NCBI GenBank assembly: GCA_004554105.1
Contig: SFNW01000069.1
Location: 1 to 9,490 of the forward strand
DNA from: Clostridiales bacterium
GTDB taxonomy: Bacteria > Bacillota > Clostridia > Oscillospirales > CAG-272
Reading direction: 5' to 3'
Length of the DNA stretch: 9,490 bases
Shown here: one piece after another, positions 1 through 6,566 of the stretch
How the letters are laid out: every line of letters starts with the position of its first letter
How positions within the stretch are numbered: the stretch's first letter is position 1
Notes under the pieces: model-generated
What the model was told of the DNA's origin: nothing
Seen by the model: only the letters and a program-made list of their open reading frames with translations
Databases searched by the model: none
Made by a program: the position numbers and the translations under genes

Positions 1-590
1 GTGACTACGCAAAAGAGGCAAGAGCCTTGAATGCCCTGTCCAGGCTTCCGTATGTCAAATCCTGTCAGGGACTTGCCAACATCGAAGCCATGGACGGCTA
101 TACCCTGACGGAGCAGCTTTCTCCGAGACAGTTTGCGGAAATGCTGGATATGGATGTGGAAATTGCCAATACCCTGTACTCTGCATACGCTTTGAACGAC
201 GATAATTACGGTGCTCTGATTGACGGTGTCAGCAACTACAAGGTACCGTTTATTGATATGTTCCTGTTTATTTACGACCAGAAGGAAAAGGGAAATATCA
301 CTCTTTCCGGTGATTTGGAGGAAACGCTGACGGATGCATACTCCCAGATAAAAATCGCTAAGGACCAGCTCATTGGTGAAGACGACACCCGCTTTGTACT
401 GGAGCTTTCCGTCCCGGTGGAAGGCGACGAAACGGAAGCGGCGCTGGAGGAAATCCGCAATATCCTGCCGCGCGAACGGCTTGAGAATATTCGCATGAGC
501 ATTACGACGCTCGGCAAGTATCAATCGGCACTCGGGGCGGCAAGGCTCGCCTACGAGAAATTCTTCGGAGAAATCAAAAAAGAAAAATAA
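1..590 (+). CDS. Partial gene (5' end outside window): MMPL/RND exporter-like segment joined to a ROK-like C-terminus
   Basis: The frame is open from base 3 to the TAA at 588-590, so the gene starts upstream; the TTG at 27 is not needed as a start. Roughly the first 140-150 residues (motifs LPYVKSCQGLANIEAMDGYT, SPRQFAEMLDMD, VPFIDMFLFIYD, RFVLELSVPVEGDET) read like the large extracytoplasmic domain of clostridial MMPL/RND-superfamily exporters. No membrane helix is visible in this portion. In that family one expects next a YYxxxYLVGNST-like stretch and then membrane helices; neither follows. Instead the end (IRMSITTLGKYQSALGAARL, then AYEKFF) looks like the C-terminus of ROK-family repressors/kinases. 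The bases after about 420 also look more GC-rich, like the downstream operon. It may be a deletion fusion, a decayed remnant or an assembly join. It ends 27 bases before the SDR gene, so a ROK regulator may once have headed this operon. Family calls are from memory of consensus patterns. Confidence 0.55.
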   Translation, partial: DYAKEARALNALSRLPYVKSCQGLANIEAMDGYTLTEQLSPRQFAEMLDMDVEIANTLYSAYALNDDNYGALIDGVSNYKVPFIDMFLFIYDQKEKGNITLSGDLEETLTDAYSQIKIAKDQLIGEDDTRFVLELSVPVEGDETEAALEEIRNILPRERLENIRMSITTLGKYQSALGAARLAYEKFFGEIKKEK

Positions 591-603
591 AATACAGACA
601 TTC

Positions 604-609
604 GGAGGA
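604..609 (+). promoter_or_regulatory. Ribosome binding site of the SDR gene
   Basis: GGAGGA lies 8 bases before the ATG at 618, close to ideal. It fixes the start, which places the TGSSTGIG motif at residues 8-15 as expected for this family. Confidence 0.85.
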
Positions 610-617
610 AACACAGA

Positions 618-1478
618 ATGGCAAGAAATGTATTGGTTACCGGCTCGTCTACCGGCATCGGCGCGGCTGCGGTCGTCGCCTTTGCAAAGAACGGGGACAA
701 CGTAGGCATTACCTACAACAAGAACCCCGAGGCGGCACAGGTGATCGCCGAAAAGTGCCGTAAGTACGGCGTTCGCGCCGAACTTTTCGGCGGCGACATC
801 TCGAAGCGCGAGGTCGTCGAGCAGATGATGCACGACTACTTCGAGAAGTTCGGCACGATTGACGTCCTCGTCAACAACGCCGGCGGCGCGCTCAAGATGC
901 CCGAGGGCGGCTTTGAAAAGATGCCGCTCGAATACTGGGAGAGCCAGGTTAACCTCAACCTCAACGCGCCCGCATACTTCTCGCACTTCGCGATGAAGAA
1001 CATGATTGAGCACGGCACCAAGGGCTCTATCGTCAACATCAGCTCGGTCCACTCGCAGGTCACCTGGGTCAGAAGAAAGACGCTGCCCTATACCGCGTCG
1101 AAGGCGGGTCTGAATATGTTCACGAAGAACCTCGGTATCGAGGCAATTCATTACGGCATTCACGTCAACGGCATCGCCCCCGGCTTCATTGCCACCAAGG
1201 CGACCGACCGCTATGACCAGTCCGATTTGGAGAAGGGCTTCCTTCGCAAGATTCCCGCAGGCTTCCTCGGCTGCGTGGACGACATCGTACCGATGATTCT
1301 CTTCCTCTCGGACAACGAAACCAACCGCTTCATCGTCGGCGAGACCATTGTCATCGACGGCGGTCAGTCGGTCGACGGCGCAATCGACAAGATGCTCGAC
1401 GACGGCAACCCCGTCAACGCATTCGACATCAAGGTCGACATGGAGAACTTCTTAAAGAAGCCGAAGAGCGACGACTGA
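618..1478 (+). CDS. Short-chain dehydrogenase/reductase (SDR family, NAD(P)-dependent)
   Basis: A 286-residue cytosolic classical SDR oxidoreductase. Visible motifs are the dinucleotide loop TGSSTGIG (8-15), D60, the NNAG motif (86-89), catalytic Ser in NISSVHS (142/143), the Tyr-Lys pair YTASK (Y158, K162), APGFIAT (187-193) and the terminal VIDGGQS (245-251). The residues after the second strand (ITYNKN, 31-36) lack the Asp that signals strict NAD use and resemble FabG-like NADP enzymes, but cofactor choice is not certain. About 35 residues (252-286, acidic and lysine-rich) extend past the usual SDR end. Its place before an IlvD-type dehydratase suggests it oxidises a hydroxyl of a sugar, polyol or hydroxy-acid, or reduces the ketone in the reverse direction. 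It is the first intact gene of the five-gene operon. Family certain; substrate unknown. Confidence 0.93.
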   Translation: MARNVLVTGSSTGIGAAAVVAFAKNGDNVGITYNKNPEAAQVIAEKCRKYGVRAELFGGDISKREVVEQMMHDYFEKFGTIDVLVNNAGGALKMPEGGFEKMPLEYWESQVNLNLNAPAYFSHFAMKNMIEHGTKGSIVNISSVHSQVTWVRRKTLPYTASKAGLNMFTKNLGIEAIHYGIHVNGIAPGFIATKATDRYDQSDLEKGFLRKIPAGFLGCVDDIVPMILFLSDNETNRFIVGETIVIDGGQSVDGAIDKMLDDGNPVNAFDIKVDMENFLKKPKSDD

Positions 1479-1548
1479 GCGGCAAATCCCTGATTTTGCG
1501 ACCCCAAACGCAATCTGAAAAACGCAGACAAATTTTAATAATTGTTTT

Positions 1549-1555
1549 AAAGGAG
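1549..1555 (+). promoter_or_regulatory. Ribosome binding site that sets the dehydratase start
   Basis: AAAGGAG lies 9 bases before the ATG at 1565. The same frame is open back to 1496 (TTG and other codons), but no comparable site precedes an upstream start, so the ATG is preferred. Confidence 0.8.
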
Positions 1556-1564
1556 AACGAAACA

Positions 1565-3253
1565 ATGTTGAAGAAAAAGAAGTATGAAGACATGCGAAGC
1601 TGCTGGGAGTTCGGCGAAGCGGAAGAATGCCGCCGCGGACTGATGTACGGCATGGGCTATTCCAAGGAAGAAATCGACCGTCCGCTGATCGGCGTCGTCA
1701 ACTCCTGGAATGAATATAACCCCGGACACGTTCACCTCGACAAGCTTGCCGCAAGAGTAAAGCAGGGCGTTCGCGAGGCGGGCGGTCTGCCGCTCGAGGT
1801 CATGACGACCGGTATCTGCGACGGTATGGTGCTGAAGGACCCCAAGTACATCGAGGTTCCCTCGCGTAACTCGATTGCCGACCAGGTTGAAATGACGGTT
1901 GACGGCAACTTCTTCGACGGTATGGTGCTGCTCTGCACCTGCGACTCCATCGTCCCAGGTTACCTGATGGCGTGCGCACGTCTGGATATCCCCGCAATCA
2001 TCGTCACCGGCGGTTACATGCCGCTCGGTATCCATAAGGGCAAGGAAGTTCTGCATATCCATGCACAGGACAAGGTCGGCACTGCCGCCAAGGGTCTGAT
2101 GGACATGGACGAGTACAACGGCCTTATCGAGCACTCCTGGGGCATTTGCGGCGGCTGTACCTCGATGACCACCGCAAACAGCATGTGCATGATGGCTGAG
2201 GCGCTCGGCATGACCCTGCCGAACAACTCCTCCACCTGCGCTATCAGCAGCCAGATTTACCTCATCGCTTACCAGGCAGGCAAGCAGATCATGAACCTCG
2301 TTGACGAGGGCATCACCGCGCGTCAGATCATCACCGAGGCTGCAATGAAGAACGCCATCAAGATCGACATGGCGGTTGCGGCTTCCTCCAACCTGATTCT
2401 GCACATGCCCGCTATCGCAAACGAAGCAGGTCTCGGACATATCCAGTGGTGGAAGTACTTCGACCAGGCGTCGAACGAAGTTCCGCTGCTCTCGCACCTC
2501 GCCCCCAGCGGCATCTACTCGGTCAAGGATTTCGACATGGCAGGCGGTATGACCGCGCTGATGAAGAACATGGAGAGCGTCCTCGACATGAACGTGATGA
2601 CCGTTACCGGCAAGACGCTCGGCGAGAACGTCAAGGACGCAAAGGTTTACCTGCCCGACGTTATTCATACGCTTGACAACCCCGTCATGACCGAGCCCGG
2701 CATCGGCGTTCTGTACGGCAACCTCGCTCCCGAGGGCGCAATCATCAAGATTGCGGCAGTTCCCGCAAACCTGATGACCGGCTATCGCGGCAAGGCAAGA
2801 GTTTTCGACACGCTCGATGATTCGCTCGCGGCACTCCGCAGCGGCAAGATCAATCCCGGTGATGCCTGCGTTGTCCGCTTCCTCGGCATGAAGGCGCGCT
2901 TCGGCACGACCGCGTTCACCTTCCAGGAAGAGCTGAAAGGCCATGCCGAACTCTTCAACTCCTGCGCCGTTATCACCGACGGCCGCTTCTCCGGCGGTTC
3001 TTCGGGACTTTCGGTCGGCTATGTTTCTCCCGAGGCGGCTCTCGGCGGACCTCTCGGCGTTGTCAAGGAAGGCGACGAAATCGAAATCGACGTTGTCAAC
3101 CGTCGGATCACGCTCTGCATTTCCGATGAGGAGATGGCAAAGAGAATCTCCGAGTTCCATTGGGAGTTCCCCGCAAACAATTATCAGCGTTTCCTCAGAC
3201 TCTTCGTCAAGAACGTCGGCTCTATGGCACAGGGCTGCGTTTGGGATTGCTGA
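1565..3253 (+). CDS. IlvD/Edd-family Fe-S dehydratase (dihydroxy-acid dehydratase-like)
   Basis: 562 residues from the ATG at 1565, the usual family length. Enzymes of this family carry an Fe-S cluster and remove water from 2,3-dihydroxy-acids or sugar acids to give 2-keto-3-deoxy acids. Visible motifs: NSWNEYNPGHVHL (46-58), GICDG (83-87), IEVPSR (96-101), CTCDSIVPGYLMACARLDIP (124-143) and GGCTSMTTANSM (196-207). Likely cluster ligands are C126 and C198. At the first canonical Cys position (PCN in E. coli-type enzymes) there is Gly (PGH). That is a known variant in archaeal/clostridial IlvD proteins, where C85 in CDG may substitute. The segment after CDG (MVLKDPKYIEVPSR) departs from the MGxxGMxYSLPSRE pattern of true branched-chain IlvD. 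Together with its catabolic neighbours this favours a sugar-acid or other hydroxy-acid substrate over valine/isoleucine synthesis. It lies 86 bases after the SDR gene. Confidence 0.9.
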   Translation: MLKKKKYEDMRSCWEFGEAEECRRGLMYGMGYSKEEIDRPLIGVVNSWNEYNPGHVHLDKLAARVKQGVREAGGLPLEVMTTGICDGMVLKDPKYIEVPSRNSIADQVEMTVDGNFFDGMVLLCTCDSIVPGYLMACARLDIPAIIVTGGYMPLGIHKGKEVLHIHAQDKVGTAAKGLMDMDEYNGLIEHSWGICGGCTSMTTANSMCMMAEALGMTLPNNSSTCAISSQIYLIAYQAGKQIMNLVDEGITARQIITEAAMKNAIKIDMAVAASSNLILHMPAIANEAGLGHIQWWKYFDQASNEVPLLSHLAPSGIYSVKDFDMAGGMTALMKNMESVLDMNVMTVTGKTLGENVKDAKVYLPDVIHTLDNPVMTEPGIGVLYGNLAPEGAIIKIAAVPANLMTGYRGKARVFDTLDDSLAALRSGKINPGDACVVRFLGMKARFGTTAFTFQEELKGHAELFNSCAVITDGRFSGGSSGLSVGYVSPEAALGGPLGVVKEGDEIEIDVVNRRITLCISDEEMAKRISEFHWEFPANNYQRFLRLFVKNVGSMAQGCVWDC

Positions 3254-3269
3254 GCACCATAGCAAAATG

Positions 3270-3299
3270 CGCCCCGCCCTCCCTGCAGGGCGGGGCGCG
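3270..3299 (+). other. Perfect GC-rich hairpin inside the operon
   Basis: GCGCCCCGCCCT (3270-3281) and AGGGCGGGGCGC (3288-3299) form a perfect 12-bp stem around the loop CCCTGC, 17 bases after the dehydratase stop codon. No U-run follows (GCATGGTTAATAC), so it is not a standard intrinsic terminator. In this position it could stabilise the 3' end of the upstream mRNA segment, mark a processing site, or lower transcription of the last three genes. Confidence 0.8.
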
Positions 3300-3321
3300 G
3301 CATGGTTAATACTTTACCCGG

Positions 3322-3330
3322 AAAGGAAAG
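3322..3330 (+). promoter_or_regulatory. Ribosome binding site supporting a GTG start
   Basis: AAAGGAAAG precedes the GTG at 3337 by 6 bases. The GTG start puts the flavin-binding GSGLSG motif at residues 14-19, the expected distance from an N-terminus. No ATG nearby would do so. Confidence 0.7.
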
Positions 3331-3336
3331 AAAACA

Positions 3337-4974
3337 GTGGATTATTCCGTAGTCAAGACCGATGCGCTGATTATCGGCAGCGGACTTTCGGGACAGATGG
3401 CAGCGCGGAATATCGCCGTCGCCTGCCCGGAGCGTAAAATCACCATCATCGGCAACGGACTCGGCGCATCGCCCTATGTTCACGGCTTTAATATGCCGCT
3501 GCACCCCGAGGACAGCGTAGACTGCTTCAAAGAAGATACGCTGCGCAGCGGCAGAGAGCAGAGCATTCCGACACTTGTCGACGCGCTCTGTGACGGGGCG
3601 CTTAAGTTGATTCCGACGCTGAAGGAACTGGGGATTTCGTTCAACCGCAAGGAAAACGGCGACTATTCGCTCCTGCGCCCGCTCGGCGCAAGCCACCCGC
3701 GCGTTGCCAGCGTCGGCAATCATACCGGCGTTGCGATTATGAACGCCATCGCCTCCGAATTTGCGAAAAATCCGAACATTATCGAAATTGACGATACCCG
3801 TGCGCTCCGTCTGCTGAAGGTCGACGGCAGGGTTTCGGGTGCGCTGACCTACAATCTGAAGACCGAGACCTTTACCTGCTTTGTCGCCGACGTCGTCGTT
3901 CTCGCTTCGGGCGGCTTCTGCAACATCTATCCGTTCTCGACCAATATGTCCGACATCGGCGGCGACGGCATTGCCATGGCGTTCGGCGCGGGCGCGTCGC
4001 TCTGCGACCTCGAATTCGTGCAGTTCGAGCCTTCGGCGGCGGTCGCTCCGGCGGCACTGCGCGGCAAGAGCGTCATCACCACGATGTTCTTTGAGGGCGC
4101 GGTGCTTCGCAATGCGAAGGGCGAGCGCTTCATGCTGCAGTACAGCGACAAGGGCGAGTGCGTCGACAAGGACGTGCAGGCAAAGTACATCTTCAAGGAA
4201 ATCAAAGAGGGGCGCGGCACCGAGCACGGCGGCGTCTACTTCGACGCGACCGGCGTGGGCAGGGAAAAGCTGAACGAGCTTTATGACTCCTACGTCAAGC
4301 GCTACGCGGACGTCGGCATCGACATCGCGACCACCCCGTTTGAGATTGCGCCCGCACCGCACACGTCGCTCGGCGGCGTCATGGTGGACGCGCACTGCGA
4401 CACCGGCATTCCCGGGCTTTTTGCCTGCGGCGAGATTATCGGCGGTCTGCACGGTGCAAACCGCATCGGCGGCAACGCGGGGCTTGAAACGATGGTGTTC
4501 GGCACGATTGCGGGCAGAAGCGCGGCGGATTACTTAAAGCGTGCGCGTGCTGCCGACGTCGACGACGAAACCGTTGCGGATTTTGTCTGCGACACGCTGT
4601 CTCTTTGCGGGAAAAAGACAATCGACCAAAACCTGCCGGCAACGCTCCGCGAGCGTATGCAGGCGATTCTCTCGGACAAGCTCAACGTCCTGCGCTGCGG
4701 GACAGAGCTGGCAAGCGCGGTCGACGAGTTCGGCGCGATGCTTGAAACGATTGAGGACACCTCGCTTGAGGGCGCGTCGGCGAAACTGAAATTTGAAACC
4801 ATTCGCCTGATAAACGACCTGCAGACGGCGTATCTGCTTGCCGTCAGCGCGTATACGCGCGAAGGCTCGATGGGCTGCCACGTCCGCACCGATTCGATTG
4901 AGGAAAAGGAAAAATACCGAATCGTTATCCGCAATACGCCGGACGGCGCGGCGGTAACCAAAACGCAAATCTGA
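3337..4974 (+). CDS. FAD-dependent dehydrogenase/reductase of the fumarate reductase-L-aspartate oxidase superfamily, altered active site
   Basis: 545 residues, GTG start. The N-terminal flavin-binding fold is marked by GSGLSG (14-19), followed by DTLRSG (67-72) and VVLASGGF (187-194). The C-terminal FAD pocket is HTSLGG (342-347), GLFACGE (360-366), HGANRIGGNAG (372-382) and REGSMGCHVR (508-517). H342 and R376 match the two conserved substrate-binding residues of fumarate reductase/succinate dehydrogenase (E. coli-type H354, R402). Two others do not: the QFHPT motif reads QFEPS (229-233, His replaced by Glu), and the catalytic Arg of the PRDV motif reads DKDV (277-280, Lys). No HxxxAQGG motif for covalent FAD is seen, so FAD is probably bound non-covalently. 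There is no signal peptide, so it is probably cytosolic. It follows the dehydratase by 83 bases and precedes fdrA by 51. It probably oxidises or reduces a C-C bond of a pathway acid other than succinate/fumarate; the identity is unknown. Confidence 0.85.
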   Translation: MDYSVVKTDALIIGSGLSGQMAARNIAVACPERKITIIGNGLGASPYVHGFNMPLHPEDSVDCFKEDTLRSGREQSIPTLVDALCDGALKLIPTLKELGISFNRKENGDYSLLRPLGASHPRVASVGNHTGVAIMNAIASEFAKNPNIIEIDDTRALRLLKVDGRVSGALTYNLKTETFTCFVADVVVLASGGFCNIYPFSTNMSDIGGDGIAMAFGAGASLCDLEFVQFEPSAAVAPAALRGKSVITTMFFEGAVLRNAKGERFMLQYSDKGECVDKDVQAKYIFKEIKEGRGTEHGGVYFDATGVGREKLNELYDSYVKRYADVGIDIATTPFEIAPAPHTSLGGVMVDAHCDTGIPGLFACGEIIGGLHGANRIGGNAGLETMVFGTIAGRSAADYLKRARAADVDDETVADFVCDTLSLCGKKTIDQNLPATLRERMQAILSDKLNVLRCGTELASAVDEFGAMLETIEDTSLEGASAKLKFETIRLINDLQTAYLLAVSAYTREGSMGCHVRTDSIEEKEKYRIVIRNTPDGAAVTKTQI

Positions 4975-5010
4975 AAAAAACAGTCCGTTATACGAAAGTA
5001 CGAACAGTTA

Positions 5011-5016
5011 GAAGGG
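5011..5016 (+). promoter_or_regulatory. Ribosome binding site of fdrA
   Basis: GAAGGG lies 9 bases before the ATG at 5026, within the 51-base gap after the flavoprotein stop codon. Confidence 0.65.
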
Positions 5017-5025
5017 AAAAAGACA

Positions 5026-6561
5026 ATGAAAAAGGTTATTTTGAAAAAGAACCGTTATGTTGACTCGGTTTCTCTTATGGCGGTCGGCGACAAGGTAACG
5101 AAGCTTGAGGGCATTTCCAATGCCGAGGCGCAGATGTGCACTCCGGCAAACCTCGAAGTGCTCGTTGACGACCTCGGGTACAAGCTGCCCGAGGATGTCA
5201 CGGCAAACGACCTTGCGCTCTGCGTCACCGGCGAGACCGAAGAACAGGTCGACGCCGCAATGCAGATGATTATGGACATCATCGACCATAAGAACAACGA
5301 CGGCGGCGTCAGCTACAAGTCGCTCTCCGAGATTGACCTCCGCGAGGACGGCTACGACCTCGTGCAGATTTCTCTGCCCGGCGAATACGCGGCGGCAGAG
5401 GCGAAGAAAGCGCTTGCCATGGGTCTTGACGTCTTCATCTTCAGCGACAACGTCACGCTGGAAGAGGAAGCCGACATCAAGAAGTACGGCACCGAGCGCG
5501 GCAGACTCGTTATGGGTCCCGACTGCGGCGTCGGTCTGATTCAGGGCGTTGCGCTCGGCGCAGGCTCTATCGTCCGTCCCGGTCCGGTCGGCATCGTCGG
5601 TGCGTCCGGCTCGGGTGCGCAGGAGGTTTCCTGCATCGTCGAGCGTCAGGGCCTCGGCGTTTCCTCGATTATCGGTACGGGCGGACATGACCTGCTCCCC
5701 GAAATCGGCGGTATCACGATGCACGCAGGTATGCGCCGTCTCGACGACGACCCCGATACCAAGGTGATCGTGCTTGTTTCCAAACTCGCAAACCTCGACG
5801 TCATGGCGAAGATTCTCGACGCGGCGGACAGACTCTCGAAGCCGGTCGTCGCAATCTTCCTCGGCGCGGACGAGACGCTCTTCAAGGGACACAGCGTTCA
5901 CCCCGCGTACAGCCTTGAGGAGGCTGCGCTGAAGGCGGTCGAACTCTGCACCGGCAAGAAGCCCGACGCGGGCTATACCGACGAGCAGATTGCAAAACTC
6001 GTTTCCGAGCGCGTTTCGGCGCTCCGCCCCGAGCAGAAGTATGTTCGCGGTCTGTTCAGCGGCGGTACCTTCACCGAAGAGGGCATGATTTACTACACGC
6101 AGCACAACAAGGGCGCAAAACTCTACTCCAACCTCAAGACCAAGTATGCGGAGCAGATTCCCGACCACAGCGTCAGCGTCGGTCACTGCATTCTCGACCT
6201 CGGCGCGGAGGACTTCACCGCAGAAGCGCCGCACCCGGTCTTTGACCCGATGCTCAAGCTGAAGCGCTTCAAGAAGGAAGTTGCAGACCCGACCGTCGCG
6301 GTTATCACGATGGACTTTATTATGGGTCCCGGCGTTGCGGCAGACCCGGTCACGCCCTTTGCCAAGGAATGCAAGGCACTGAAGGACGCGGGCAGCAACC
6401 TGATTTTCATTTCCAACGTCTGCGGCTCTCTCGAAGACCCGCAGGATACGCTTGCCGCAGAGCAGATGCTCCGCGACGCGGGCGTTATCGTCACCAAGAG
6501 CAACTATGAAAGCACCAAGCTTGCAAGCGCGTTCCTGAATGCGCTTGAGGAAAGGGGTTGA
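5026..6561 (+). CDS. fdrA: FdrA-like protein (succinyl-CoA synthetase alpha-like acyl-CoA synthetase family)
   Basis: 511 residues, somewhat shorter than E. coli FdrA (about 555). The N-terminus (NRYVDSVSLM, 9-18, then LEGISNAEAQMCTP) matches the FdrA opening YxDSVxLM. A CoA-ligase-type region follows: VMGPDCGVGL (162-171), PVGIVGASGSGAQEVS (187-202), GTGGHDLLPEIGG (217-229), then KPVVAIFLGADE (272-283). The C-terminal FdrA portion has GHCILDLGAEDF (386-397), HPVFDP (403-408) and MDFIMGPGVAADP (429-441). In E. coli, FdrA acts with YlbE (DUF1116) and YlbF in carbamoyl transfer to or from oxamate, a late step of allantoin breakdown. Here it is tightly paired with a DUF1116 gene (5-base gap), so the two probably form a complex. 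K287-G288-H289 falls roughly where SucD carries its phospho-histidine (GHAGAI); this alignment is tentative. Family call firm, reaction in this operon inferred. Confidence 0.88.
   Translation: MKKVILKKNRYVDSVSLMAVGDKVTKLEGISNAEAQMCTPANLEVLVDDLGYKLPEDVTANDLALCVTGETEEQVDAAMQMIMDIIDHKNNDGGVSYKSLSEIDLREDGYDLVQISLPGEYAAAEAKKALAMGLDVFIFSDNVTLEEEADIKKYGTERGRLVMGPDCGVGLIQGVALGAGSIVRPGPVGIVGASGSGAQEVSCIVERQGLGVSSIIGTGGHDLLPEIGGITMHAGMRRLDDDPDTKVIVLVSKLANLDVMAKILDAADRLSKPVVAIFLGADETLFKGHSVHPAYSLEEAALKAVELCTGKKPDAGYTDEQIAKLVSERVSALRPEQKYVRGLFSGGTFTEEGMIYYTQHNKGAKLYSNLKTKYAEQIPDHSVSVGHCILDLGAEDFTAEAPHPVFDPMLKLKRFKKEVADPTVAVITMDFIMGPGVAADPVTPFAKECKALKDAGSNLIFISNVCGSLEDPQDTLAAEQMLRDAGVIVTKSNYESTKLASAFLNALEERG
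6552..6557 (+). promoter_or_regulatory. Ribosome binding site that sets the DUF1116 gene start
   Basis: AAGGGG inside the last codons of fdrA lies 9 bases before the ATG at 6567. The TTG at 6558 abuts this site and could not use it, so the start is placed at 6567. This arrangement implies translational coupling to fdrA. Confidence 0.75.
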
Positions 6562-6566
6562 GCCGT

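Noticed and set aside
1479..1564. Internal promoter in the AT-rich gap before the dehydratase
   Set aside because: TAATAAT-like bases occur near 1536-1542, but no acceptable -35 box lies at 16-18 bases. A weak bulged stem at 1482-1500 is too short to be a terminator.
1547..3265. 572-codon open frame on the minus strand opposite the dehydratase, with similar long minus-strand frames at 3184-4452, 5008-6234 and 6504-7883
   Set aside because: They mirror real genes in the opposite frame, as expected from GC-rich codon use. The products are low-complexity and His/Val/Asp/Arg rich with no recognisable motifs, and no ribosome sites were evident.
1506..4978. Similar short strings AAACGCAATCTGAAAAA (near 1506) and AAACGCAAATCTGAAAAA (near 4962)
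   Set aside because: They differ by one base insertion, one covers the flavoprotein stop codon, and similarity fades on both sides. Chance is as likely as a duplication remnant.
6558..6566. TTG start overlapping the fdrA stop codon for the DUF1116 gene
   Set aside because: It has no room for a ribosome site; AAGGGG is correctly spaced only for the ATG at 6567.
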